A stretch of DNA of 64,000 nt, from NCBI RefSeq assembly GCF_004027225.2, contig NC_044289.2:310001-374000 (forward strand). The letters run 5' to 3'. The position numbers and the translations under genes are program-made. Below are positions 44,691 to 57,700 of the stretch, piece by piece (the first letter of the stretch is position 1; each line of letters begins with the position of its first letter). The notes under the pieces are model-generated. The model searched no databases, was not told where the DNA came from, and saw only the letters and a program-made list of their open reading frames with translations. Origin of the DNA: Strigops habroptila. Lineage: Eukaryota > Chordata > Aves > Psittaciformes > Psittacidae.

Positions 44691-46227
44691 CTCTGTTGAT
44701 GTCAGTTTATAGCATGCAGCTGGGTCAAAGTAGAGATTTATTTTCTTCATTCTGAAATCATTGCAGAGCCTAAAAGTAATCTCTTTCACTGTTTTTTGAG
44801 CACTGTGAACTGCCTTCACCCTATGTGGTATTTACTCTGAAACTTACTAAAGGTGACCTGTATGTCCACATTTCTTGCAAACAGCTGTTTTTCTGTGACC
44901 CTCACAAGCCATGTAGCTGTATAATCCGTGGAACAGCAGCATGAAAGTGTGTGGAGAGTAGCAGCATCCCAGGAAGCTACTTTCAGATGTTCCCCCCCCC
45001 TCCTTCTATCACTGCGTTCAAGGGATTTCTGCTCGTGTGCTAAATAGCACGAATATACTTACCTGGAGAATAGCAGTGCTTCCCCCTTTTCCTCCCCAGC
45101 AGTCTACTATCAGAAACTGTAATACAGATTGGGGGTACTCTCTAGAGTTCTATTGAAAAAAATTCAAAGCTATAATGTGTTTTACTGTTTGAACATTTAA
45201 CACCTCTCACAGATTTCATCAGCTTTGAATTTATGACCCGCGGTACATTTCCTACATTTGAACAGACATGCAGTGTGTCGCGGCGTGCATCCAGCTGCAC
45301 AACCCAGCACTTTCCTATGCTCACGAGGGATATGGGGGAGCTGCTGCACAATGCCTCTAATGTGTGATTTGCACCAGCAAAAAAAAATTAGAAATAAATG
45401 CCTGAGATTGTAAAGAGGCAGTTCTGAATGGGCACACACCCTTTGGTGGCAAAATGTATGGGTATGCCCTGTTTGTGGATGGAACTGCTGTATATACAAA
45501 TACAGTGGCCACAGTAAGTTGTCTTCTTTCCCATGGAGTTACAGCAGGGTGTGATGCATTTCATTTGTCTTATGCCCTTAGATTTTCACCAGGGCACTTT
45601 TCTGTAGGTTACTGGGCAGGTGCTGGAGGTACAGCCACTCATCAACATCCGTCCATGCTGATTCCAGCTGTCCCTTTGCTCAGGGAATTACATTGCTCTT
45701 TGGGGGCCAGTATTGGAGGAGCAGCCAGCTCCAATGCACACCTTTCACAACAGTAGATTCAGAGCAATGAACCCAGAACATTTTGCTGTGCTGCTGATAT
45801 GCTGCGCAGGTATTGTTGTGAGGGACCGCCACAAGCTCACTGTACACAGACCAAGGGGTTGCGATCGTGTAGATAGCAGCAGGAGGCAATGGGGAATTAT
45901 TCCTTGCCTTATCTCCTTCATTCAGCATACGTCATCATTTCTGCCATTCCCCGATTCGGCAGGTCCCAGAGGGACGCATATGCCAGTGCTGCTCACCTGA
46001 TAAGGAGCTCCATCACATACAGTTGTACAGTTTCTTTCCTTGCATACTTTACATAGCCACAACTGTTATTCTCATTTCTTAGATGGAAGAAGATATGTAA
46101 GAAAGCACATGCAACTAAATGTAATTAAAATGTATGTAGTGGTTGCTGGTGTCACAGCAACTCACAGTTGAGACCAAAGATGGAGGCTTGTTATGCTAAC
46201 ATGCCAATTTATGGTGAATGCCATCAT
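44691..46227. other. Intergenic, nothing recognised
   Basis: About 1.5 kb with a C-run near 44992-45002. No supported gene. Confidence 0.4.
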
Positions 46228-46644
46228 CATAGAATCATAGAATCATAGAATGTTTTGGGTTGGAAAGGACCTTAAAGTTCATCTAATTCCAACCCCCTGC
46301 CACGGGCAGGGACACCTCACACTACACCATGTCGCCCAAGGCTTTGTCCAACCTGCCCTTGAACACTGCCAGGGATGGAGCAGCCACAGCTTCTCTGGGC
46401 ACCCTCTGCCAGCGCCTCAGCACCATCACAGGGAAGAACTTCTTCCTTATATCCAACTACAGAACTTCCTATGTCTAAGTTTGAACCCATTCCCCCTTGT
46501 CCTATCGCTACAGTCCCTGATGAAGAGTCCCTCTCCAGCATCCTTGTAGCCCCCTTCAGATACTGGAAGCTGCTCTAAGGTGTCCATGCAGCTTCTCTTC
46601 TCCGGGCTGAACAGCCCCAACTTTCTCAGCCTGGCTGCATACAG
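46228..46644 (-). mobile_element. CR1 LINE 3' fragment
   Basis: About 415 bp with three clear CATAGAAT units at its 3' end (plus-strand left), then TGTTTTGGGTTGGAAAGGACC, ending near CAGCCTGGCTGCATACAG. Mixed features of the two CR1 types in the window. Confidence 0.95.
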
Positions 46645-49148
46645 TATTTGGTAGGAAGCGATATGACAATTACCCCAGAAAAACTGCCTGCACAAAAAGG
46701 CACGGTGCACGTCTCCCTCCCTGTCTCTCCCTTCCCCAATTTTAATAGCAGATGTGAGACTTTGTGTAGGCATTTTGAGATGCTACCTACAGAGCAGCCC
46801 AACCTCAAGGGCACTGGTTTCTCTACCCTACCTGCAACACATCCCAGTCTGAGCTGAAGCCTCTGGCTTCCTCCTGCAATTGCATTATACTAGAAATAAA
46901 TAGCAGAACATTTTAGGGTACTGTAACCTCTTCTCTTGCACATTCCTATGGCCAAGATGATCTTCATCACCACAGACTCAGACATCGAAAATAAAAAAGC
47001 AAGCTAAGAAAAGGAAGGTCAAATCCTTATAGCTATGGGCATATGGAAACCTTATTCTATACACATACACATGGGAATATTTACCTGCTTACGCAGGATA
47101 TTCACTTTCCTAGGGCCATCAAAATATCCACTGCTATGGAGGATCTGCTGGTAAACACTGTCAGCTAGTGCAGATTGTGACTGGACCCAGTGAAGGTGTC
47201 TGTCTTGCATCACTTGGGGTCTATTTCTAAGTGTCTATTTCTAAAAGTCCCTGTTTCCCACTCAGCTGCAAAATATCAAGGAAAACAAAGGGTCAGTGTG
47301 TGATATCTCCTCAGCTGGAAATGAGAGAGACTAGCAAAGGAGTTTCCATCAGCTCAATTAGTGGCCAATGTCTGATTCACAAGTGTGGCTCTTCTTGGGC
47401 TGAAGACCCTGGTTAGCAAATGCATATGTATCAAAGTCAGCATCTGCAGTGTTGGGAGACAGCCCTCAGCTTTTGTGCTTGCTTTAAAAACGGAGCCCAG
47501 GGTGAAATGACAATGTAATGGAAAGTTAGAGGTCCGAGTCTCATTTGAATTAGAGCTGATGGCTGGGGAAATGCACACCAGGTAACAGTGGGATATTTTC
47601 TGCCTTCCAAAGCTCTCCTCTTTGTTGGAAATAGAATAAAAGCAACTTCTAGACATCAAATTAGGAAAAGAAAAACTCTGGACAAATAAGATGTGCCTGA
47701 TTATTCATAGGTAAGAAAAAGTCCATGTTTGTTCTCACTAAAAAACATGGCTAAACACCCAACATCTTCTCTGTCTCAGCATGCCTGTTCAAGAAACAGC
47801 AACACTAAACCTTATTTTATTTACAGATTTTGGGGAAGTTAAATATTTTTATCTCTACCTCTAAATCACTGTGCCCTCAGTATTTCTTTCTATGCACTCT
47901 GATCCTATTGCAAGAGGCAGGAGAATTTCTATTGCTTTCAGGGGGACACAGATCAAGCCCATTGGGAATTTCGGACCTTGTCTCTGTTCTGTGTTTCAGG
48001 CTCGTGTGTTTAAGAATTGGCTTATTGTCCGGCCTGCTAATGTTTTCAATTATGTGAAGCCCGATTCAATATCTCTACCTGATTGGGAGGCAGCAGGAGT
48101 TGGCTTTTTGTGTTCTCTGACCTAGAGCTGACTCCATTTGCTGCCTATCTGACTATCTAGTGAAGCAGAAAATGCACACAATACAGCACAATTAATGACA
48201 GACTCTGAAAAACACACCAGATCCCAGTGGAAAGGAAGAAATTAGGCTCTTGCACAGTGAAGGAGTTTGTTGATGATGTTTTCTATTTATAACATCGTAA
48301 AGAGCAGGGGGATGAGTCATGCTCTGTGGAAAAATCTGACTATTTACTTTTTTCCTAAAATTGGCCTTTTTTTTTTTTAATTGAAGATTATGATATTAAA
48401 ATTCATACCAGCTCTGTAGCCCCAGGAGTGTCAAGTGGGAGAGGGTTTCTCTGGCCTTTAACAGTCTGTCTGTCTTGGCAAATATAGCAAAGTGTTTACA
48501 TAAAGAGGAAAATACTCTTTAAAAATAATAGCTAAATGATATAACTTGCTCCTCTACTATGCTGATATACCAGCATTTAATAGGATTTTATGACAGAGAT
48601 TTATATGAAATACATCATAGTTTGACCCTGTACTTTCTTTTGCCCAGCCAAACTAAACCAGAGTTACAAAGTCATATCTACTTTTGTCCTAAACACTGTG
48701 TTTATCGCACCATATTGGAGTCAGCCAACTGTTTATTATTATATACCCCAGAAAAATGTCAAACCTGGTGCTGTGTTTGTTCTGCTGTTGCATATGTGCA
48801 GCCAAACCCTTGGCCCAATACAAGAAGAGATATAGGCAACAGCTACCTCCCATCACCACCACTTCAGCTACAACTCAGACTGTACACACTTCTGTAGGAA
48901 AATATTAACACTGTGTTAGCAGTCACTAGTTTCATTAAGTTCACTAATGGGATGGGTCTTTTTAACCTCTTGGTCTTAAGTTCTTGCCTACAAGGTGCTT
49001 TCGGACACTGTATGTAAAGAACCAGTATGAGCAGCATAAGCTCATCAGTGTGATGATATTAGAGTGAAGAGGATCCAACGCATCAAAATGAGGTATAACG
49101 GGAAAGAATAGACATATGAAGCTATCTCAAGACATCATCTTTGTAAAG
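46645..49148. other. Intergenic, AT-rich
   Basis: 2.5 kb with no gene. Includes a T-run near 48368-48379. Confidence 0.4.
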
Positions 49149-49492
49149 CATAGAATCATAGAACCTAAGGATGGTTTGGGTTGGAAGGGACCTTAAAGCT
49201 CACCCAGTTCCAACCCCCTGCCACGGGCAGGGACACCTTCCACTAGAGCAGGTTGCTCCAAGCCCCTGTGTCCAACCTGGCCTTGAACACTGCCAGGGAT
49301 GGGGCAGCCACAGCTTCTCTGGGCACCCTGTGCCAGCGCCTCAGCACCCGCACAAGGAAGATTTTTTTCCTAATATCTAATCTAAATCTACTCTCTTTCA
49401 ACTTGAAGCCATCCCATCTTGTGCTGTCCCTACATGTCTTTGTAAAAACAAGGAATGTACTGATGTGTTTACACTGCTCTTCTTTTCAGGCT
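49149..49492 (-). mobile_element. CR1 LINE 3' fragment
   Basis: About 340 bp from CATAGAATCATAGAACC, through TGGTTTGGGTTGGAAGGG and CCCTGTGCCAGCGCCTCAGC, fading near CTTTTCAGGCT. Minus strand. Confidence 0.94.
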
Positions 49493-49764
49493 ACTTTATG
49501 AAGAGCAAATCCTACTTCTGCAGATTTCATTGGGACACAGATAGTCCTTACTAATATTTTTTAAACACTAGCTGACACATTTATATATTCAGTCTAGATT
49601 TTTTACTTAATTTTACCTCTTCTCCCTGGAAAGCTGTCACATGCCCTATATTCTTCTATGGCAAGGTTTATTTCAGCTGGACTGTTCCCATGGTCCCTTG
49701 TCCTCATCCACCACCTGCGACACCTTAGCATAGCACACAACATTTAGTAGCACCACAGCTAGCA

Positions 49765-49844
49765 CAGGATACTCTGGGTTGCGACATGATACACAGGTAT
49801 CCTGTGTATCCATGATAGAGTATCCTGATGCACAGGATACTCTA
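49765..49844. repeat. Cluster of inverted repeats (two adjacent hairpins)
   Basis: Arms GATACACAGG (49788-49797) and CCTGTGTATC (49801-49810) with a 3-base loop, then arms TAGAGTATCCTG (49816-49827) and CAGGATACTCTA (49833-49844) with a 5-base loop. Both stems are perfect. A further direct copy of CAGGATACTCT lies at 49765-49775. Confidence 0.9.
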
Positions 49845-50920
49845 GTATCTAATCTCTGCTCCTGTTGGCTCATGTGTAACAGCAGGATCCTCTCTGCAGC
49901 GTCTTCATCAGTTATCCCAAGGGGCAAAGATGTGTTCACACATCTACAGCATTCATTTTACTTCTTAAAATAGAAATGCTTTTAAAAAAACTGCACCTCG
50001 TCTAAGTTATATAGAGCCAAGACCTCACAGAGTATTAGGATTATTAAATAGTAGCCATGCTGCCTCCTGAACAAAAATACCTGCACACACCATATCCACA
50101 GACACTGGTGACCACTGCAAAGTGGACCATGCAGGAGACTGATATCATCAGAGTTGAACGTATTCCTACAACCTTAATTTAGCATCTTTAAGCAGATCCA
50201 AAATTCAGCCTTGCAACCAACACACTTCTTTATGGGTCCTGCTTCACATTGCACATGGAAAGGGTAAGACTCCACAAGAGAAGAAATAGCAACATTTTCA
50301 TTCATCTTCCCTGTTTATGCTGTGGCCACATGCTTCATTCACTGCATAGAGGTAGATGCTATTCTGAATGTATGAGTGTTTGTTTCCCCACAGGCCATTT
50401 TTCATGGCTAATAGAGCACTCAGATTTTTAAAGCACTAATAAATATATCTACACAACAATCCAGCAGGATTATTCTTGCCTTACCTACGAAGTACAGTGC
50501 TTGATTGTATAGTCAGCTTGAAACACACGGGGTATCCTTTTTTCCAGTGGAATTTAATATTCTTTAGCAACCAGTGTCTTCAAAATTCGAACCCTAATCA
50601 CTTTAATTGCAGACTGGAGGAGCTGGACAACTGAAAATCAGGTCTCAGAGTGTCAAATGGTGAAATATTACCATAGCTCTGCATGTATTCTTTAACGAGC
50701 AATTTGTGAAAAATAAATATTCTTTAGCTTGATGAGACTTATTTTAATACCAACATATTTGGTTAATCCCCTCTGGGGAACAGGCAGTGCAAGCACTCAG
50801 CACTATGCCAGGCCAGGCAGAGATGAGCAGGAATGTGCCATTTCTCCTCTTCAAACTTCACATCATTTGCATATTTTGGCAGTGAATTTCTATTTCTCTG
50901 CTCTTTAAAAGACCAGTGGA

Positions 50921-51078
50921 AGTTTGGGGGATTTTGTGTTTGGGTTTTGTTTTGGGTTTTTTTTGTGTGTGTGATTTGTTTTGTTTGTTTTTTCTTTGTT
51001 GGGTTTTTTGTTTGTTTTTTTGTGTAGGTTTTCTTTGGTTTTGTTTGTTTTTCTGTTTGTGGTGTTTGATTTGTTTTA
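50921..51078. repeat. T/G-rich low-complexity tract
   Basis: About 155 bp of T with G (GTTTGTTTTTT and TTTGGGTTTTG units), almost no A or C. The mirror of the A/C tracts elsewhere in the window. Confidence 0.85.
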
Positions 51079-52162
51079 AGCTGTTAATTTAGTAATTGAT
51101 TATTTTAGTACCCCCCAAAATTGAAAGTATTTCAGAAATTCCAGTTCCTCTACTGCTTTTCTGCACTTTCCAGCTGTTTATTAGAAAAACATCTTACTGG
51201 ATCCAAGTGATAACACAGGACATCGAGAGCACTTGTAAATGGATTCTAAATTGATGTTTAAAAGCCATCTTTTTTCTAAATGGGAGAGACTAATGAGTTC
51301 TAATTCCTTGGAAGGTCAGCTACTTCAGTAAAAAGGGATTTTTCTATTACTACATAGTCATTTGTTTTGGAGACTGGTTTATGTATTTCTGTATGTCCTG
51401 ACCAAAAAGCATTTGATTAAGGCTGTATTTTGTCATTAAAAAAAAAAATTATAAGGAATACTGCTGGAGCAGGTTTGACTTTGTAAACATTCAAAAGGAA
51501 GGATAGGTGGAATGGAATAAATATAATAGCTGAAGGCCATAATTTGAGCCTTCCTACTACTTCCTACTACCCTGATATATAAGCAATTTTCATATGCTCA
51601 GAGCACTAAAAACCCCAACAAGTGGTTTGGGAACTACAAGTACAGCAGCGAGGTCTTGGTCCACACTAAAGCCAAGAATAAAATTTCAGATTTCAATACA
51701 CAACTTGGGCTCTTTACCTGACGTTAATCTCAAGCTCAGTCAAGATTCTACTCCAAATGATTTCAGTGGACATCACTAGGTAAGGGATGACCAGAGGAGA
51801 AGGCAATCTCAGGGGAACAAGACACACAGCCCTTTTCTAATTCTCTCTGAACATTTAGCAGTAGGAGAGTCCCATTCTTTATTGCTTAAAAATGTGAAGC
51901 CAGAAAAATTGATGTCCCCACCAACATTTCGCTAGGCAAAGAGATTCCTGATGTGCACAAGAGGAGACTCTGTTAACAGCTGTTTTTGCATGGAGATCTT
52001 GCAGCCACTGCAAGTCACTTGCTGTTCTGCCCTTGAATAAAAAGATGGTACCATTCCTTGAAGGAATGATGTAGCTCTCTTCAGCCATACTGCAGCCAGA
52101 GGAGAACAAGTTATTTCACCAGTTTCCTCCTCCCAGTCTGGAGAGGATTGTTTTCTCCTAAT

Positions 52163-52447
52163 CAGGGACATCTTCCACCAGGTTATTCGAAGCCCTGTCC
52201 AACCTGGCCTTGAACACTGCCAGGGATGGGGCAGCCACAGCTTCTCTGGGCACCCTGTGCCAGCGCCTCAGCACCCTCACAGGGAAGAACTTCGGCCTCA
52301 GAGCTCATCTCAATCTCCCCTCTGGCAGGTTAAAGCCATTCCCCTTGTCCTGTCCCTACAGACCCTAGACAAGAGGCCCTTCCAGATTTCTTGTAGGCTC
52401 CCTGTAAGTATAGGAAGACTGTTACAAGGTGTCCCCAGAGCCTTCTT
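52163..52447 (-). mobile_element. CR1 LINE fragment lacking its 3' end
   Basis: Begins at CAGGGACATCTTCCACCAGG, inside the CR1 sequence, and runs to near CCCCAGAGCCTTCTT. The terminal about 70 bp including the ATTCTATG repeat are absent, unlike most copies here. Confidence 0.92.
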
Positions 52448-54139
52448 AAAAAAGCTTTTTTGATGCCTTTTTCAAAGGTATCAAAGCTTTGGTGTTTCTT
52501 CGCAGGTACACTATGGCTCACTGCCAGCAAGAACGGGATGAGACAAGACCTTTTGCTTTCTGGTCTCTGTGGGAAATGCTCCAGCAATAGATGAGCACAG
52601 GCAGAGGCAACAGCAAAGCTGGAAGAGATCGACTGTGGAGGGATGATGTGGCACACTTCTCCCATCGATGCTCACTGTGTGACCGCTGCACTCAGCGTCT
52701 CACAGCCATGGTGAGGACCCTTCATGAGAGCACAAGAGGGTCTGCTGGGTGCCGTCCCCTTTCTTGCACAACTGAGGAGCTGCAGAGGAGAAAACCAAAA
52801 CTAGAAGCCTCAGGAGTGAGATTTATGGCTTGGTTAATAACATCCTTCCCTTCCCAATGACACCAGTGAAGAAAGAGAGGGCTGAGTGGCTTTATCTTTA
52901 TTCAGTGCCGTGGTCCTTCTGGGACACTTGAATGTGATTGCATCATTTTCAGTGTCAGACTTGATAAGACCCTGATTGTATTTCCATATTTCTCCATGGT
53001 GGAGGACTCCCTTGGCAGCCTGGATGGTTAATGGGAACTGACTGGCTCTCTGCTCACCAGTGCTGTTCCCTTTGGCTTCCTGCAGTAGCACATTAACACA
53101 ACAATTTAACATTGTAATTGCCTTTTAACTATTTATCACTGTGGAAAGGGGGGGTGGGAATAAATCAGTAAAAAAGGATGATCACAGGCAACTACCCAAG
53201 AGATAGCTCAGGAAGATCTCTGCACCTACCTTTATTTCTTTTTATAACCAGCCATTAAGTTATGCTAATAAACAGCCAACCTCACGGTATGGCAAATCCC
53301 TTGCTCCAGCACAGAAAAAGAGCCGAGTTAAATATATTCAACTTACACAACTCACAGGACCAATGTGACTGCTTAGTAAACCACGGGGATCTGATAGCAG
53401 CTTCAGCAACTCTATTCATACAGCAAAGTCATTACAAGAGTATGTACATTTCGCACATATATATAGATGTAAATTAAGCACAGGATAAATAAACCAAAGA
53501 AACACAAATGAAATACCCAGTATCAATGACTCAGACTTTATCAATTATTTTGACAAAGGACATTTCACTGTGGTTCATAAACTGATTCATCTGCGAGAAA
53601 ACAGCCCTTTTAACCAAATAGGAGCATAATGCATCTGCCACCAATTTATCCAGAGCAACTGCGTCAAGAATAGCATTTATTGTTGCTCTCCCTCACATAC
53701 AACTGGTTGTTATGCTATTTTCATGTATATGCAGCAGTTTCTAATAGGGATTGCATCAGGTCCTCACATAACCTATGTATTTAATCAGCATTAAACAAAA
53801 AGTCTGCTATTCCCTTCAGCAATTCCAGGAAAGCTTTTGTTGAGCATTCTCATGCTTAAAATGTAGTAGCAGCACTGTCTTCAGCAGCTGTTTTTAGGTA
53901 TCCAGACATTTGTAAAGCGCCCATCACTAATTTCTAGATGCTAATACCTTGTTTTCCTCATCAAATTACAGCAGTCAGAAATGCCACAATAATCTATGAA
54001 GTCACAGAGCACATAAAAATAACAATGGTGGTTTTATCTTTTCTGATTGTGAGCAAACACAGGATGAAAAAGTGGTTGCTGACAATGGGTGTTTTGTAGA
54101 GAAAGGTGGGGAATCCACTCAGGTAATGTGATTATCACC
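52448..54139. other. Intergenic, AT-rich
   Basis: 1.7 kb without a supported gene or repeat. Confidence 0.4.
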
Positions 54140-54744
54140 CGTGTGCTGGGCTGCACTCCCAGAGCAGGAGCAGCAGGTTCAGGGATGGGATCCTGGCCCT
54201 CTGCTGCGCTCTGGGGAGACCCCCCCTGCAGTCCTCATCCAGCTCTGGGGCAACAGCACAAGAGGGACGTGGAGCTGCTGGAGCGAGGCCAGAGGAGGCC
54301 CCGGAGCTGCTGCGAGGGCTGGAGCAGCTCTGCTCTGGAGCCAGGCTGAGAGAGCTGGGCTGGGGCAGCCTGGAGAAGAGAAGGCTCCTGAAGGGGAGAC
54401 CTTAGAGCAGCTCCAGTGCCCAAAGGGGCTCCAGGAAACCTGGAGAGGGGCTTTGGACAAGGGTCTGTAGGGACAGGACAAGGGGAATGGCTTTAACCTG
54501 CCAGAGGGGAGATTGAGATGAGCTCTTAGGCAGAAGCTCTTCCCTGTGAGGGTGCTGAGGCGCTGGCACAGACTTTTCCCAGAGAAGCTGTGGCTGCCCC
54601 ATCCCTGGCAGTGTTCAAGGCCAGGTTGGACACAGGGGCTTGGAGCAACCTGCTCTAGTGGAAGGTGTCCCTGCCCGTGGCAGGGGGTTGGAACTGGGTG
54701 AGCTTTAAGGTCCCTTCAACCAAAACCAGTCTGGGATTCTGTGA
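54140..54744 (+). mobile_element. CR1 LINE copy starting at the shared internal 5' point
   Basis: About 605 bp from CGTGTGCTGGGCTGCACTCC to AACCAGTCTGGGATTCTGTG. Same 5' start as the copies at 39584 and 59812. One local difference is ACTTTTCCCAG in place of GGGTGCCCAG near 54569-54580. Confidence 0.96.
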
Positions 54745-57700
54745 TTACTGGTCCCTCCATAGTCCAAGGCTTGTGATGTCCTGCAGCCTTTGAAATGTGC
54801 CAGTATGTACCTGGCAGAGGAGTGGCTGTGGAGGCTGGGTAACCTCTGGAATTCCCTATGCCTTCCTCAGTAACCATCATGATGAGCTGTGCTACAGGTT
54901 CAGTTCCTAGGGAGCCTCACCACAGTTCATCCCTGGCCGCCCTATCCTGGCCATGGGACAGCAGCAGCTCTGCTGAGTGAGCCAGTGGTGCAGGAGGCAG
55001 AACTGGCTACAGCTGTTTATTCTTCTCTGGGGCAGATGCTCCAGATTTGATTCTAGAACCTTTGGAGAAAGGATATGCGGGCACGGAAAGGCCTTTTATC
55101 AACCTCGAGCAGAAAGTGCTGGAGTTTGCAAATCCCTGCACCATTCTGTGTCCAGGCATCAGTTGTACCACAACCATATGAGCAGAGTCAGTTGCCTGTG
55201 CATGCCACTCCCAAGTCAAACAAGTGATTATTGAGTCACTTTTCTCCATCACTGACACTGAAGGCTATTTATAAAAAATAATTTGGTTAATTAAAATACC
55301 TGCTCGATTTCTTTTCTCCTCCCTCCCACCACACCCCCCAGTAAAGCAGGTGAGAGTCATTCACCCCTGCGTCAGCTCTTAGACATTCCCCAACTTCCCA
55401 AGCCGCCCCTTCCTCCAGAGGGAATTGGGTGGAAAGGGAGTGTATTTTGCAGTCATTAAAGTTTCATTTTATTTTGAATCAGACACTCTGTCATTTCCAA
55501 GGCTCCTGGTGAGAGGGGGATTGGCAGTCTGGGGCAGGGGCGGTGGAGACCAGGGGGATGCAGGAGGTGTTTAATGCAGCGGTTATAGGAGCAGCAGAGA
55601 TGCTGTCAGCACAGGCGAGGGGCTGGCTTCTTGCCAGCCTGCTCCATGCTCTGAAAAATAGCAAAGCTAATAACGTCAATTACAGCCCAGCCTCTCTGGG
55701 GGAAGCTGATGATGCCTTTGTTTATCTGAATCCCAATGTGAAAGCAAAGATTGTTTTCTGTCTGTGGGGGCATATGTTGTATAGACACCAGAGAAATAAG
55801 CAGTCCATGTAAAGGAAAGAAAGGTCAACCATTCTTTCTTCCGAAATTCACCTTAGATGCTGACAGCTTCAATCTGCCTTAAATTCTGGTTCCTTTGGTT
55901 TCCCAAGTATTTTACTTTGGCAACCGAAAGGCAATAATTCACCTGGAGGGTGGTTATCAAGGCTTCAGCCTCAGCTGAAACAGGGATGGGCTTTCACCCC
56001 CACCCGCTGCGGCTGTACCACAGCCTGTCCTTCCACTGCACCATCATTGCAAAAATGGGTCTTACAGCTTTTTAAAAGAAGCCCGGAGCTAGTCTGTATG
56101 TGGGGACTGATAATCAACATATCTATGTTGTGAATATATTAGTTGGACAGGCATGCCTAGAAGGAGTAAGCAAAAAGAAAACAGCCATGTCTGTTTTGCC
56201 CTCAAAATATTTGAGACTTTAGCAACATTGTTGGACTTACTGCAATTTTCCTCCCTGGTTACAAATCTAATCCATATTCAGGCACTCTGGAAGGATCATG
56301 TAGAAAAACCACTACCTTCATCATGAGAAAGGGGACCAGAAAATGGAGTACAGCAGCATTTGTTCAAGGTCAAGAAAAATAAAGCATGTTGTAGAGAAGA
56401 GGTCTGCCTATATCACCATGAAGAAAAATTAACTACAATAGATTTCATAGAAGATGACTCTCACTATGAAATTCCTTTGTCATATTTAAGCACTTTTCCT
56501 GCTGATAAAATGAGCAATGCTTTTGTTTCTGCATGGCTTCTCTCCACCTGACACTGGACACAGAGCTCTGCAGGCTCAGCAGCTCGGTTGGATCTGCCAG
56601 ATGGTCCATACGGATGGTCCCACATTGCAGTTTTAAGGCAGTTTACTGTGCTGCAATTTCATTTTGGTTTTATACGAAAAGCCATAGAAAGGCTCATCAG
56701 GACCAGCAATAACTGAATAACTGTGGCGTTCTTCAGCTACGGGATCTCCCTCAGCCTGTCCGGCCACCCAAGCAGAGCTGCCACCTAAGGTGCTTGCAGC
56801 AATATGCTTTCAGGTTGCATCTGTACATATTTCAGTGTGAGTGAACTGGTGTAATGGAAGTTAAATTTTCTCAATTTCCTGACAAAGCAGAGGCAAGCAG
56901 CCAGCACTCAGGGCCATGGCACAACTCAGCTCTGTGTCCCATATACACACACAACACAAGCCTTGTTCATCTGCAGTGACATAAATCTGAAAAGACATCT
57001 AATAATTCCCAGTTCCTACTCACCAGACACTAGATGCAGAGAAACAAACCGCTTCTTGATGGTATGAGTCAGTAAAAGTACAATGCCACCCACTTTTTGG
57101 CAGCGCAAAACTGGATGGGTTGTGGACAACATGTTACCAGGGTGTCTTTGATCAGGTTTACACATATTAACTAAAAGGCTTCACTCCTTGCAGCAAACAA
57201 GAGTGGTGAGGTTAAGCTGTTGATATGTTTTATTTATGAAAATCAGAATCTAACAAGCAATGTAACAGCTCACGTTAGATATCCCTGCCTCAGGCTAGGA
57301 GTCAAAGCTTTCCTTGGCTAAGAGAGCCTTACAATTTAACCTTCGCCTGATCTCACACATGATTGGCTCTTAAGAGATTAAAGCAGAAGAACTGTGAAAG
57401 AAGGAGGGGGTAGTTCTTGTACCTCTGACCATGTTCATTCACATTAAATAACAAGACATGGAAAGGCAGTGGCTGGAGTCTAGCATAGCCAGGCTAAACC
57501 TCACCATGGGCAAACACTGATTTTCATTAACTACAAAGGCATATTGGAAAGTTCATAGGAATCAGTCACACAAGACCCATAAACCAAAGCAGATGTCTTT
57601 GCCTTGTCCTCACTGTGGAGCTGAGCAGCATCTGACCACAGGTCTTCAACCACACTGAACAGTGCTGCATTGCTCATGAGTGCCTGGAGCCTTTACAGCC

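Larger units (their letters stand above)
49493..52162. other. Intergenic, AT-rich
   Basis: About 2.7 kb without a gene. It holds the inverted-repeat cluster at 49765-49844 and the T/G tract at 50921-51078 (separate entries). Confidence 0.4.

Noticed and set aside
49765-49844. MicroRNA precursor
   Set aside because: The stems are only 10-12 bp, much shorter than the roughly 30-bp stem of a pre-microRNA.
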